NCBI GenBank assembly: GCA_015680685.1
Contig: MNCI01033329.1
Span: 195,731 to 259,730 of the forward strand
Reading direction: 5' to 3'
Length of the DNA: 64,000 bases
DNA from: Gnetum montanum
Taxonomy: Eukaryota; Streptophyta; Gnetopsida; Gnetales; Gnetaceae
This document shows positions 22,505 to 34,869 of this stretch, one piece after another (the stretch's first letter is position 1; the number at the start of each line of letters is the position of its first letter). Below the pieces are notes generated by a model. That model was not told the DNA's origin. It saw only the letters and a program-made list of their open reading frames with translations, and searched no databases. The position numbers and the translations under genes are program-made.

Positions 22505-23644
22505 ACTAGTGCATGTGTATGCTCATGCTCATACACATGGCCCTTATATGGAACATGTATGCACCATGCAAAAAATTGTAAAAAAATAATAATTCTAACT
22601 ATTTCTACCAAAAGAAAATTAAAATCTTGAACTTGCAACCTCTATTATATTTCTCAAAGACTATACTACTAGACTACTCACCTTAATTATAACCAAATTT
22701 CTTTTTTTACATTATTTATATGTGTTCTTAGGTCCTACCTCTCTCCCTACTAGTGTATATGATAAATAATAACCGACATGCACTCAGAACATTACATTGA
22801 ATACTTAATAAGGAAGTTTCTATGATTTTTCCATTATTATAATAATAGTTTAACATATTTTATTAATTTTTTCCTGTATGGATTTCCATAATTCCCGATG
22901 GTTACCACTACCATGTGTCATGTAACAATACATTGCTAGGTACCATACATAAAGATACAGTGTTTATTGCCCAGTAAAAATATTAAAAACAAAAGTCATG
23001 GATGAGGGATAGTGTTCCAGGCTTTCAGCCATGTGAAATAGAATTTAAGGAAGTAGCAACATTTTTTGTATAGAAGTAGCAGCTGTGATCAAGAAATATA
23101 GAGTGCCAAAAGGAAAACTGAAAGTGAGGCATGTCATGGAATGTTGTAAGAAGATGTAAGTTGTAAGAAAATGTAAGGTGTAAGAAGAACACCATACATT
23201 GAGAGGGAGGGAGGGAGGGAGGGAGGAGGGGCTTATTATGATTTGTAAATTCCTATCTATTTCAGTGGTTCGTTTGGTTATTTAATGTTGAATGCATTGA
23301 TATTTCTGTCTAAATCTTACATAGAACATGCTAATTATCTCATTTGGAAAATCAGAGAATGCCTAAGCTATCAAGTGTTTTGGGAGTAGGTTAAGTTAAG
23401 TGAAGAGCATCTCTTGGTACGTCTTGGTCTGGTGCACTGTCTCCATTCTCTTAGCATATCTCGACACTTTGAACTAGAAATCATGTAGATGCTGCACTCT
23501 GCTCACATATCTATGATCAATGCAGTTGTAGTCATTTCATAACCATCCCAAATTTTTTTTAAACAAAATTAAAGAAATACTGAGACATTGAAACATGATT
23601 CAAGTTACCTCTGATTTGATAGATAAAGTCAAATCTTGATGCTT
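22505..23644. repeat. Right copy of the dispersed 1.2-kb duplication
   Basis: Collinear with 5227-6442 in the same orientation. It lacks the TATA-containing part of the left copy and has a (GGGA)n tract at about 23202-23227. It ends at GCTTT (23641-23645), where an LTR-like sequence begins. Confidence 0.85.
23333..23482 (+). pseudogene. Terpene synthase-like exon fragment, right copy
   Basis: The same 150 bases as 6120-6269 with no length change. It has an in-frame TAG after the W-E pair, and substitutions give LGLVHCLHSLSISRHFELEI. The damage shows that it is not coding. Confidence 0.42.
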
Positions 23645-24130
23645 TGACATGGATGTAGCATGCGTTAGCCACTAATGCGCTTTATGCATTAGTTAATGCA
23701 TGAAAGTGGCCATGATACCCACTAATTCATTTTTATGAGTTGGTTAATGCATCAAGGTGCTCTCCATATCTGAAAATGCATTTTTTACGTGTTGACATTG
23801 AATCTCTTATGGTAACTAATTTCATGGCCTATAAATTCATTCTGGATGGGAGAGGAAAGGAACCACAAATCATAGCATTATTAAAATTCTAGTCTTTTTC
23901 ATAGATGCTTGAAGATTGCATACACCATTGTTGTAGAGCACCTATGTGAATAAATAATTAGAATATCAAATTTAATCTGAGGCATCAATGGTTGGAGCCT
24001 AGTTTCATATTTTCTCAAGAATTGTGCATTTTTAGTTATTTATGCATGTGAATTTCTTGTGCCACTTGCTTCCACATTTTGTACTTTGATTACTTGTGCC
24101 ATTTTTTTTCTGCACAATTATTTTCTTACA
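23645..24130 (+). repeat. Putative copia LTR
   Basis: The segment runs from TGACATGGATG to TTTTCTTACA and is followed two bases later by a tRNA-Met-type primer site. The left boundary is where homology between the two 1.2-kb duplicates stops. No partner LTR has been identified, so it could be a solo LTR or a truncated element. Confidence 0.55.
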
Positions 24131-24132
24131 TT

Positions 24133-24144
24133 TGGTATCAAAGT
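24133..24144 (+). promoter_or_regulatory. Primer-binding site (initiator tRNA-Met type)
   Basis: TGGTATCAAAGT matches 10 of 12 bases of the usual plant copia primer site TGGTATCAGAGC and directly follows an LTR-like ...CA end. Confidence 0.65.
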
Positions 24145-25839
24145 GTTAGATCTCTATCTTGATGCGATTTTTGAGGATGGTGCAATATGGAAACAACATT
24201 TTTTAATATTTCTATACTTTGTATTTTGAGGAAGATTGCTCACTTTTGGTTTTTACCTAGTGAAAGAGATTTCAGTCCCACATTTTGTTGCATTCTTGTG
24301 CACCATAGAACTAGAAAATAGAAGCCATTACTATTGTGGCAATGAAGATATTTTCTATTGTTGTTTTGGAGAGCTAGTATGGTTGTGCTGTTTGTATTTT
24401 TTTTTCTTTTTTCATGTGACAATCTACTTGCTATCTGCATCATTGGCCTACAATAGCCTATCATTATGTAAATGTTTTCAATGGTTAAGCACGATTTGGT
24501 TTAACTTGAGTGGCCTTAAAGCTAATAGATGTTTATTCCCTTTGCACATAGCTGAATTTTGGGAATTATGTATGCACTTTTTCCATTCCAGCTTGTGTAT
24601 CTAACATTCATCATTGTTATTATGATTTATGGCATTTTTTCATGTCAACCAATGAATTAGCGTCATTCTATAGGATTTTCTTTTGTTTCTTTGGAATTTG
24701 GACACCTTGGCATGGAATAATTAAATGAATTATGTTTATATCATGTTGAATTTGGTAATTTATCAATTTTATGGATATTTTTGTATATGTATGCATCATT
24801 TTCTGCATATGAATCATAACAAGTGATCTATATAATTTTGTATAATTATGCAAAATTATGTACTAAGAGATTTTGGATCACATATGGTACACAACATTAA
24901 AAATTGTGATTAATCATATTATATGATTAAATATTAAAACTAATTATCTTACAAAGTTTTTCATTTTATTACTTATTAAACTTTTATAAGTATTTGGCTA
25001 TGCATATTTTATACATTATGTTATGTATATTCATGCTTTATTATACACATCTAGTTATGAATATTTTATTTTTATTATGTATATGTGATTATATATTACT
25101 TTGTTCATGAAGCAATTTTGAACCTAAGCCCTACCTAAAACATATCCCTTGTTACCTTTTGTTACTAAAATAGGATTGGGAGTTCATTTTTAACTTTAAT
25201 TAAATATTGTATAAATTATCTTTGTTAAGGAAGTACATTAGGGTGATGTTCTACCTAAAATATAACCTTACCATTATGTTCAAGATGTTCAAAACATTAG
25301 TTTTGACCCTTGGTTCAATAGAATCAAAGTTACAATTTTTGAGATATCAGATTTTTTGATTTGTTTAAAATATCATAATGTTTTGGCATTTGAACTAGAT
25401 GATTAGGTAGAACACTTGATAAGGATCTTGTAGGTTTCAACACAATTTGATTTCAAGTCCTGATATACATGTTATGAATATTAAATGCTAATGGTATTAC
25501 TTAAAAGGAAAAAAAATTAGGAAATAGACTTGGGAAAATGTAAAGTTTAAACATTATTTAAAAAACATGTTAAAAATCAAAGTTTAAAAAGAAAGGAAAA
25601 TTCAAAATGGAAAAATCACATTACACTACCACTTCTTTTTTTCTTTTTAAAATTACGCATTTTGTTTTTTTCTTCTTTCTCCTCCGTAACACATTTTCTT
25701 TCATCACCTCTTTGTTGCTTATTTTCTACCATTTGGTTTGCCCCTATTATTTTACAAACCTCTGTCTTGTCATGTTTTTTTGAAAGACATTTTCACCCTT
25801 TATTCTTCATTTTGAAGCTAATTTTAGCCTCATTTCTTC
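24145..25839. other. AT-rich leader-like sequence, no gene
   Basis: No coding domain recognised. 24780-24925 resembles 1000-1150 upstream of the copia remnant. A 122-codon frame on the plus strand (24236-24604) is hydrophobic and low in complexity, without a recognisable motif. The rest (24930-25840) is AT-rich. Confidence 0.4.
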
Positions 25840-26386
25840 AATTATTCCACTTATAAATAGGTTGTAGCCTTAGATGTGTTTCATTGTAGTTTGTAGAAGG
25901 CTTTTGGATGTGATGAGTTGAGAGAAGCAAAAACAAATTGAGAGCATTAGGTAGAAAAGAAAGGTGCTTAGAAGATTCTCATAGCTCTACAAGCATAATT
26001 AAGAAAGATTAATTTTGTTTTCTTTTCATATGGCTAATTTATTTTAATGTAGAGTTTCTATTCATTTTCTCTAATTTTTGATCTTGCTAAGATTTTGCAA
26101 GATTTGTATCATCTTAGGTCTATCTTTATGAAAAGTAATGTTTTAATCTTATCCATGTCATTTTTTATCTTTTGGTGAATTTCTAAAATTGTGGAAACTT
26201 TTCCCAACCTACTTCTAAAATATTTTATGATTATTTTGGATTAACTTTTGATATGAACATGATTTTGTAAAAATTTTATGAATTTTGGCTATCATGGATT
26301 TTTAGCTATTTTGGAATTCTTTTGGATTTTTGGAATAAAATAATAATATTTTTGGAATTTCCTTTTGCTTAGTTGGTAGTCAGAGC
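25840..26386 (+). mobile_element. Putative 3' part of an LTR with TATA box and primer site
   Basis: CTTATAAATAGG at about 25850-25861 is a good TATA box, and TGGTAGTCAGAGCTATG at 26374-26390 resembles the initiator tRNA-Met primer site with one inserted base. This spacing suits an LTR whose transcription starts near 25890 and whose end lies just before 26374. The 5' boundary is not visible, and no gag or pol follows. Confidence 0.4.
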
Positions 26387-26682
26387 TATGAACCTTTTAG
26401 ATATCCTTGTTTGCATGTAGTAGTGGAGTGTTCTTTAGTGGGACTTATCCCATGAGAAGAAGGGTTGTTGGATGGATTTTCTACTTTGGATTTTGATTCG
26501 TAAGTTCATGTGAGGCTATGGATTTAGTCAAGACCATGGCACTAAGCAGTTGAGTCTAGTTGTGTACAATGAGGCATAGTCAAGATGTGTATTTTCGATG
26601 ATACATGTGCTTGAGCCATTGAGGATGTTAGTAGTAGGATCATTGCTAAGACCTAACCTTGAGTAACTTGTTTGGGATCACA

Positions 26683-27000
26683 AGGATAATTTGATGATAG
26701 TAGTAAGGTTATTTCAAGATCTACCAAGATGTCCCTTTGGTAGTGAGGGTAACCAAGACCTAGCATTCAGAGATGCCTGGTTAAAATAAACATTCTTTGG
26801 ATTTTTGTTGGACAATTTGTGATATTTTTGGACATTCAAATAAATAAAGAATAATGTGATGATAGTAAAAAAGTTATTCTAAGAGTTTTCAATGAGTCTC
26901 TTTAGTAGTGAGGATAACCAAGACCTAGCCTTCGAAGATGCTTAAATAAAATATACATTCTTTTGGATTTTTGGATTTCCTTAATATTTTTTAAAAAAAT
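26683..27000. repeat. About 166-bp tandem duplication
   Basis: Two diverged copies start at about 26683 and 26849. Both contain GTGATGATAGTA or TTGATGATAGTA, TAGTGAGGGTAACCAAGACC or a close variant, and end near CATTCTTTGGATTTTTG. Confidence 0.75.
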
Positions 27001-27173
27001 TGTGGCATTTTTAAACTTTGAACCATTTTGTAAAATTTTGTGGTATTTCTAGACCTTGAACATTTTTGAATATTTAATTAGAAATCTTTATGTAGCCCAT
27101 AAGTTAAGACTTTTGGTCAAGAAGCTCTATGCTCCATAAAGAGGGAAATATAATAACCTTTCTTATTTGAGGA

Positions 27174-28160
27174 GTTTTGACTCCCCCTGAAATGCAGAGA
27201 GCTTATCATATGTAGGGAATCATGTAAAGAAGAACATGAAATGAAAGGTGGATCAATTCCATACAACATGAACATTTCAAACTTGAAAAGTAATTTATGT
27301 ATAATTTGTATTTTTTTATAAAATAAAAAGCTTGTATGCTTTTTGAATACTTGAGCCATGCGCCTATTTTTGTGAATAAATAACTAAGTATGATAGATAT
27401 GAATTTGTTGTTTGTGCCATTAGGACCATGATATTGTAAGGAACATTTTTCGTTTTGATGCACGCTATATGTTCAAGAAATCTTAGTACTATTTATTAAA
27501 TATTAATATTTAATTATTATTCATTAATCTTATTAATTAATTTTTTAAACTTTAAACATGAATATCTTTATTTCTAGATATCCAATTAGAGCAAAACAAG
27601 TACCATTGAGAACAATATTTTTTGTACTAGATTATGATGCACCTAGGGAAATTTACTGACATATAGTTTTGACTCCTCTTGTATTTCAACATAGAGACCC
27701 TAGAGTAGGTATGGAATCATCGAAAGAGAAACATAAAATGAAAGGTGGATCAATTCCATACAACATGGACATTTTAAACTTGAGAAATAATTTATGTATA
27801 ATTTGCATTGTTTTTATAAAATAAAAACCTTGTATATTTTCTTGGATATTTGAGACGTGTACCTATTTTTGTGAATAAATAATTAAGTATGATAGATATG
27901 AATTTGCTGTCTATGCCATTTGAACCATGATATTGTAAGGAACATTTTTCATTTTGATGCACGTTATATGTTTATGAAATTTTAGTACTGTTTTTTGAAT
28001 ATTAGTATTTTATTTAATTATTATTCATTAATTTTGCAAAATTTAAACATGAATATCTTTATTTTTAGAGATTCGATTAGAGTGAAACAAAGTACCATTG
28101 TGAATAATATTTTTTGTACTAGAATATGATGCACTTAAGGAAATTTATTGACATATATCC
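27174..28160. repeat. About 497-bp tandem duplication
   Basis: Copies at about 27174-27665 and 27668-28160 share ATGAAAGGTGGATCAATTCC (27241 and 27738), TGTGAATAAATAA, GATATTGTAAGGAACATTTT and ATGATGCACCTAGGGAAATT or its variant. Differences are scattered substitutions and a few indels. No gene is present. Confidence 0.88.
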
Positions 28161-28577
28161 TTTTGTGGTTGCACAAAAATCTATTTTTCATTAAATAAAT
28201 TTTTTTTAATTATATATGCAAGTTTATAAAATTTTGCTACACTATATTGCTTTATTGTATTTATGCTTCTAATTAATAATTTTTTAATCTATATTGCTGC
28301 TTTCTTTTGGTGTTAGTCAATCAAGGTTAAATTCAAATACTTGTGGTTTTGCAGCATCTCTATTAGTTATTTATAGGATATTTTATAGATAATTAATGAT
28401 GGTGTTACAACTAACATCAAATAGCATTGACTCACCACATTAGCTTATAGAAGTAGCCTTTAAAACAAGTTCTTGATTCTACAAAGCTCTTCCAAAATAA
28501 TTTTGCAATGGCAGCAATTCTTATTTTACCTATGTAGGCAAAGTTAAAAGCTCATTTTTTTTTTCATTTTATAATGT
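28161..28577. other. AT-rich sequence, nothing recognised
   Basis: No frame, repeat or motif of note between the tandem duplication and the LTR. Confidence 0.5.
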
Positions 28578-29665
28578 TGTTTTTTGAACATGGATAAAAA
28601 AAACTAAGAGGGGAGTGGGTGAATTAGCATCTTAGAAAAAATTTAATTGAAACCGGAGATTGGTAGAAGACCAATTAAAAACCCCAAATAAGTTCAATAC
28701 AGAAAAACAAAGAATAAATGCTAAAAAGAGAGAACATACACCAAGCTTTTAAGATGGTTTAGCTACTAGATTTGCCATCCTACGTCCATCATAAAACTCT
28801 CCCTAGCCTCTAGAGGGTAGAGTAATTTTGTTAATCAATGAAGAAATTTGTAGGACTTCTTACCATGTTGATGTGGTAGATCAAGCCTTCATAGAAAGGA
28901 AAATTAGCACTACAAGCTAATTCTACAAAGTGCTTTTCATTTTGAGCTAACATGGAAGAGAGGGATGATCTCTTCTTTGTAGAGCCAAAAAATGCCTCTA
29001 AATTTTTGCATTACAAGTTGAGTTGGGCTTAAAAACAAATTCTCATGAGTTAAATAAATTAGCTTGGTTCCACAAAGCTTGAAATAAACAAAGGGCATGT
29101 GTAGATTTAAAAAATATTTAAGCTCTTAATAAAAGAATTGACATGGACAAGCTAGATCAAGAAAGGCCAAGAGCTCACAAAGCTAAGTTGCATTAAAATT
29201 CTAAAATCCATGTTCTAAAGCTAGTTTAATAATGACCTCATATGCTTACATGGTAGAGCTCCTTTTCAAGCTTCTTATAGAACCAAAAATGGTTCTACAA
29301 GCTAGCTCTATCTGCTAAGCTAGATAAAACAAAGCTATTATGCACTTGCTCTTAATTACTATTAGCCCCACTAAAGGTTAAACAAAACAAGCTATCTATT
29401 CTTAATATAAAAGCATTATGAGCTATCTAGATAATGCTACAAGAAGCTATCTTCATTATGCTAAGGAAAAGAGCTAAGCTAGCAGAGTAGATTGAACTAA
29501 GTATAATGAAAATAGAGGTTCTATATACTATCTCTTCAAAGCTAATGCAACATATAAAACACAATTCTACAAAAAAATAGGTTTAGATCTCAAACCTACA
29601 TGAAATGGAAAAACTCCTTAGAGAAGTAGAACCATAACCACGTTAGAAACATGCACAACTTAAAC
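28578..29665 (-). repeat. Putative copia 3' LTR, minus strand
   Basis: On the minus strand a polypurine tract (AAAAAGGGGGAGG, 29674-29686) precedes it. It ends with AATTCACCCACTCCCCTCTT followed by a T run, similar to many plant copia LTR ends. It contains AAGATGGTTTAGCTACTAG on the plus strand. Exact termini are uncertain. Confidence 0.55.
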
Positions 29666-29673
29666 ACTTAATA

Positions 29674-29686
29674 GCCTCCCCCTTTT
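29674..29686 (-). promoter_or_regulatory. Polypurine tract of minus-strand copia end
   Basis: CCTCCCCCTTTTT on the plus strand is a 13-base purine run on the minus strand, lying between the pol remnant and the LTR-like block, as expected for plus-strand priming. Confidence 0.6.
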
Positions 29687-29689
29687 TGA

Positions 29690-30929
29690 GATTGTATGAC
29701 CTCTAAAAAATGGGAGAACATGGAAGAACATGCAAAGAAAAGATTTCAAAAATGCTTAAGAAAAATAAGCTTTTGATACAAATTACCTCAACTGAAACAA
29801 AAATTAGAAAGCACAAAGTAATACACATCAAGTTAATTAAGAGAATCATATAGCTAGTAAACATAGCTCATACAAATCAAGCATAGCATAGTTACATTCA
29901 TCCACATAACTCACTTTAGTTAGAAAAAATACCATGATAATATATAGAAAATAAAATCTACACTACAATCAACAATATAGCCTGTACTATAGATAGTGCA
30001 CATTAGAGAAATAGAGAAAGCTTCTTCACTTTCAAAGAAACATAAAAAGATTCTTGACTTTTTCTGACAAAAAATACTAATACACTTGACAAAACAACTC
30101 ATACACCTAGCAAAATAGCTCATACATACTCATATCACACATCATATCATGTATCCAAAAAATGTGAAATAAAGCTTCCCCTCAACACACAAATTGAGTC
30201 TAAAACACAAGCAAGCGCATAGCACACATCACAAGAATAGACAACTTAGAACACAACATAGCTATGGAGATCCCTAAGGGAATTTAGATGGGTCAAAAGG
30301 ATTTCAGAGAGCCAGGAGAAGAGTTGAGAAGAGAAAAGACAAATAGGAATGAAGCATTGACAAGCATTCAAGCTAAAATCAAGTATGAAAGAAGAAGACA
30401 AGAATAAAATACCTAAGAAATATTTAGAAAGGAAATGGAAGAGATCATGATGCAAAAACAAGAGGAATGTGTGAAGCATTGGAGATAGAGGCTATTGGAA
30501 TAAAAACTACCTAAAATAAAGAAATTCTATACAAAGCAAGACATTGAAACTCTGCACTTGACCCATGACCTTTTGGAGTTACTACATCTCCAAAGCTTGG
30601 AGCCAAAGACAATATCATCCTTTGGTCATGATCCTTATGTGAGTCCACAAGATGTGGATTTGAGGATTCAACAGACTCAACACGGGCACCTGGTTCTTCT
30701 ACTATGTCTTGAAGTACCTTTCTTCCTTGCAATACATACTTACCTACTGCCCTTGAAAATAAGCTTATTAGTTTATAAGAAATCCTTAAACTAGTACTAG
30801 GAGTTTCACTAGCTCATGTATGTCTCGGTAAAGTAGTTACATCCAGCAATGTTCTTAGATATAGAATTCTTTCTTTATTAAAAGCTTTGGTAAAAATGTC
30901 TTCTCTTTGTTCCTTTAAAAAAGATACGA
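29690..30929 (-). other. Copia region between RNase H and LTR (copy 1)
   Basis: Largely non-coding. The part 30080-30800 is repeated in inverted orientation at 47830-48515. Short frames of similar sequence occur in both (30246-30479 minus and 48124-48357 plus, both opening MLHTFLLFLHH). Their frame is kept but I recognise no family. Confidence 0.5.
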
Positions 30930-31560
30930 TAGTTTTCTTATTTGCAATTCTACCTGATCTCTAAGAAAATGATATTTAATCTCACTGTGTTTGATCTTAC
31001 CATTAAAAAATATGATTTTTTAAAATAGAAATAGTAGCATTATTATCACAATGAATGATTATTAGGTTAGAGAATGCAATACCAAAGATTTTTAATACTT
31101 CACTCATCCAAAGGATCTATGTAGAGTAATTTGAGGCTATAACATATTATGCTTTAGCTGATGATAAAGCTGCAAAATTTTGCTTCTTGCTCAACCATGA
31201 TACCAGTCTATTGCTAAGAAAATGACAGTTTCCACTAGTAGATTTCTCATCATCTTTATTTCCTACCCAATATGCATCTATATATGCTTGTAATTAAAAG
31301 TTTTGAATTTTTAGATATGAAAGTCCATGACTAGCTATGCCTTTTAAGTAATCTAAAATCCTTTTAGCTACTACCAGGTTTGATTCTTAGGTTCTCACTA
31401 ATATCTAGAAATTAAGCCAATTGCAAAAGCTATATCAAGTATGTTTGCAATAGCATAATGTAGACTTTCCACCATGGATCTACACATATGCAAGGGGAAC
31501 TTGTACCTCATCTTTAGGTCACCAATGTAGGGGGAGACTTTTGAGACTTTTTCTAAAAGA
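30930..31560 (-). pseudogene. Copia RNase H fragment, copy 1
   Basis: Minus-strand counterpart of 47005-47760. Recognisable pieces are the pre-RNase H segment with D-I-A-F-A-I-G-L-I-S-R, then the K-G-I-A-x-H-G-L-x-Y and A-Y-I-D-A-Y-W landmarks of copia RNase H. Frames are broken by stops. Upstream reverse transcriptase is missing; at about 31600 the sequence changes to the 3' region of a second copia end running the other way. Confidence 0.75.
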
Positions 31561-31599
31561 TACGTATGTAGCCAAACTTTCCACTTCTACACCCATAAC

Positions 31600-32756
31600 T
31601 GAAAGTGAGTATAGAATAATATCCAAGGTAAAACTATGAATTAATTTTGGTCAAGATATCTTCTGGATATTTCATCTTATGATGTATTTCTTCGTGATGG
31701 TATTTAAAATTAACATGGCTATATACAAATTACTTAGTTGTATTTCTTTGCTCTTTCTTGTTGGATGGGCATGTATATACTCTCCTTGTCATAGAATTTA
31801 TATGCCTTATCATTTTATTGATTTTTCAAAAGAAGGAGAATTTTGGATGATTATAAAATTATAAGATATTAGTTATTTGCTACTAATGGGTTATTAGTTT
31901 AGAGACAAGTTATTTAAACTTTAGCCTTTCTTTTTAATTCTTTTGAACATAAAATGAAAGGCTTAGATTAGTTATGGATCTTTAAAGGGGGTAGCTCTTT
32001 AATGGAATTTTTTTTGGAAACCTTATGAAATAGTGTTCTCATAAATGTTTATATCTCTATGGCAGTCCTGGCCACTATGAATATATCTTCTTAGAGTACT
32101 TAAGCCCTCTGCTGCTAATATGACCTTTTGAAAATGATTGGCTGGTATCTTATATATTCTCAAAATGTAACAATCTTAAAATTTTCTTAAAATGCTGCTC
32201 TATAAATTCTTGATATATGTATATACTTGTTCTAATACAATGTCATGTCTAAATCCTTGTATAGTCCTAACTGAATGGAAATCATGCATTCCTTTGGTTT
32301 ATCTTGTTTTTCTACTCCACTCCTTTTTGATGATTCCCAAAAAGTGGGAGAGAGTTTTTGATGGCTTATGGATAATTTGATGGTGTACTATGCATATGGA
32401 TAGTTTGATGATGTACATATATGTGGTTTTTGTTGTAGACTTGCACATATATGGTCTTTGTACATGAGGAGGATATATCAGTAGTTGTATGTTCTATGGA
32501 TAGATTATGCTATGCTATGAACAAATTATTTTTCTATATCATGTGTTATGTTGCATTATTTTGGGGACAAATTTTGCCTTTGCATAGTATAGTTTCATTT
32601 TAGATATCTTTTAATATCTACCCTATGCCTTGAGATTTAGAGGCATTATCCTAGTCATAATCTTGGCTACCATTGGAATTTATTTGTCTTAATATTTTTA
32701 TTGGTTATTGTTATTGTTTATCAACTCACCCATTTTCTTAAGTTTTGGACATCACC
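31600..32756 (+). other. Non-coding 3' region of plus-strand copia end (copy 1)
   Basis: No coding domain. It is repeated inverted at 45790-46960. It holds phrases such as GTACATATATGTGGTTTTTG and leads to a polypurine tract, so it is read as the stretch between pol and the 3' LTR. Confidence 0.5.
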
Positions 32757-32769
32757 AAAAGGAGGAGAT
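32757..32769 (+). promoter_or_regulatory. Polypurine tract before copia LTR (copy 1)
   Basis: AAAAGGAGGAGAT directly before the LTR. The inverted copy has AAAAGGGGGAGAT in the same place (45776-45788, minus strand). Confidence 0.7.
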
Positions 32770-32772
32770 TTT

Positions 32773-33904
32773 TGTCCTTTTGGTATGTCAAAATCCTAAG
32801 GAAAATGAAAAACATAGAATGTTGTGGAATGTTATTATTTTGTAGGGCATGAATGCAAACTCAAGAAGTGAGATCTATAAAGAGATGTTAAAGTAGAGAC
32901 TACATGGGCAAGATAAGATCATTGACAAGCATGGATAAAGGTGAAGGCTACAAGTCAAATGAAGATAGTCCAGGAATTGGGAAGAAGCCAAACCAACAAG
33001 AGAAAGGCTCATGAACAAGAGCTCAAATGTTGAGAAGATATCTCTAAGAAAAAAAAGACATCTTAGCTGAAATGAAGTCTTTCATAGAAAGAGATCTTCC
33101 AAAAATAGGAGATGTCTCCTTTGGAAAAAAGACATCTCCATAGAGATGTCTCTCAAGCGATGTCTTAGTTTAGAAAGAGACGTCTCTTCAGATTTAAGGA
33201 AGATCTGAGGTAGATGGTCCAACTTCAAAGAAGATGTCTACACTAGCTATTAGTTAGCCGTTGCATGAATTCCAAGGTGTTTTCGAAAACTTTGAGGCTA
33301 TTAGAACATAACAAATTCTTAGAAACTATGCAAGCATTATCAATATCTAAGCAATCATTCTACATTCTATTCTATTATACCTATGTACTTCATTTTTCAT
33401 ATCATTTGCTTGATTGTTTATAGATTTATGCTTCAATGTATAAGGACCTATAAACTTAAGTTACATTCATTCCTTGTGATTTTGTTTCTCTTTTGTAGCC
33501 TTGCAGGTTTGATGTGCTTCTTATGAGAAGGCATCATAATTGAGCTTGTTGGAATCCTATGGGATTGAGTGTTTTGTTGTGTCAAAACACTCTAGAGCAG
33601 AGCTTAAATTTGTAAAGGTGCTGGGATCCTTGAAAAAATATTCTAAGCTTGTTGGGACCTTGTAGGGTTGAGTGGTTTCATAGCAATGAAACATTTTGAA
33701 GAAGAGCTTAAAGATTATATAGGGTGTCGTAGCCTTCAAATCACATTTAGAGAAACAAAGTCTGGAGGTGTGCAAGGATTCTACCCTTCGAGTATGAATG
33801 TACCCAAGTTGGCGAACCACATAAAATTTAGATATGGTTGTTGTGGTTGTTTAAGTTTTATTGGGGAACTTATTCAACCCCCTCTTCTAAGTTCTTGATC
33901 GTCA
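32773..33904 (+). repeat. Copia LTR, copy 1
   Basis: Begins TGTCCTTTTGGTATGTC after the polypurine tract. Its far end (GGGGAACTTATTCAACCCCC, about 33860-33886) is typical of plant copia LTR ends. It is repeated inverted at 44510-45775. It holds a cluster of AGATGTCT/AGACATCT motifs (about 33040-33240) and a tandem pair of about 105 bp starting AGCTTGTTGG at 33544 and 33649. The exact end is uncertain by about 10 bp. Confidence 0.75.
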
Positions 33905-34793
33905 ATAACTATAATTATGCTATAAAAGATAATAAGAAAAAGATTTTAGTAATTAATATTCAAATTTATGTTTCATTATTTGAATTAGATGAAAATGAAG
34001 ATGAAGATCAATCTTAGCATTATGAAGGTGCATGTAAGTATGACTATCAAAGTTTATTAGCAATTGTACAAAATTTCTCAATGATTCCAATAATAGAAGA
34101 AAGGATGTTGGGTAGAATAGGCATTCACAGAAATCATAATTAAAATTAAACCAATGTCTCTAATGATCAACTCAACATAGTTCCAAAAGCATTCAATATA
34201 ATAAATATACTACCAAATTCATTAATATAATAACCAAAGGAAACAAAAAGAATTATGAATGATTGCAAGATAAGAAACAAATATCCTTTAACATAATTTA
34301 GTAACATTATAACTTAAGCTTGCAAAAATCATAACTACCACTACACATAATTTTTCAAGTAATTCTAAAATTTTCAAAAAAATTCATTAAATAAAACTCT
34401 AACCTTACATAGAATTTTTAATTTTTGGAAATAACATGAACAAAAATATCTTTTCTCATCAAAGTAATATTAATCCCTATTAATAGTCTCTCTAATAGGC
34501 ATTGCAACTTTGACAAACTATAGTTAATGCACTTTATATCCCAAGTGAAAACATGATAGAATTGAATGAATAAAACCTCATTAAACTCCAAGAAGCATTG
34601 GCTTGTGAAAAATACATATTGATCAAATGAGCTTCATAGAAGAAAACATTTTGGAAAGTATACATTAAGACCATGAGAGATATTTCCTATATATCACATG
34701 ATATGAATAATAATTTTACAATGCTCTTTTTAATAAATATTTATTTTCTCATATATAAAGCCAATCATGATGAACTATTTTGGAACTTTTTAT

Positions 34794-34869
34794 NNNNNNN
34801 NNNNNNNNNNNNNNNNNNNNNNNNNNNNNNNNNNNNNNNNNNNNNNNNNNNNNNNNNNNNNNNNNNNNN
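34794..34869. other. Assembly gap (76 N)
   Basis: Run of N in AT-rich non-coding sequence. Confidence 0.99.

Noticed and set aside
24236-24604. 122-codon frame with hydrophobic segments
   Set aside because: Its composition follows T-rich DNA, it has no motif and no codon bias, and it lies in an LTR-element leader.
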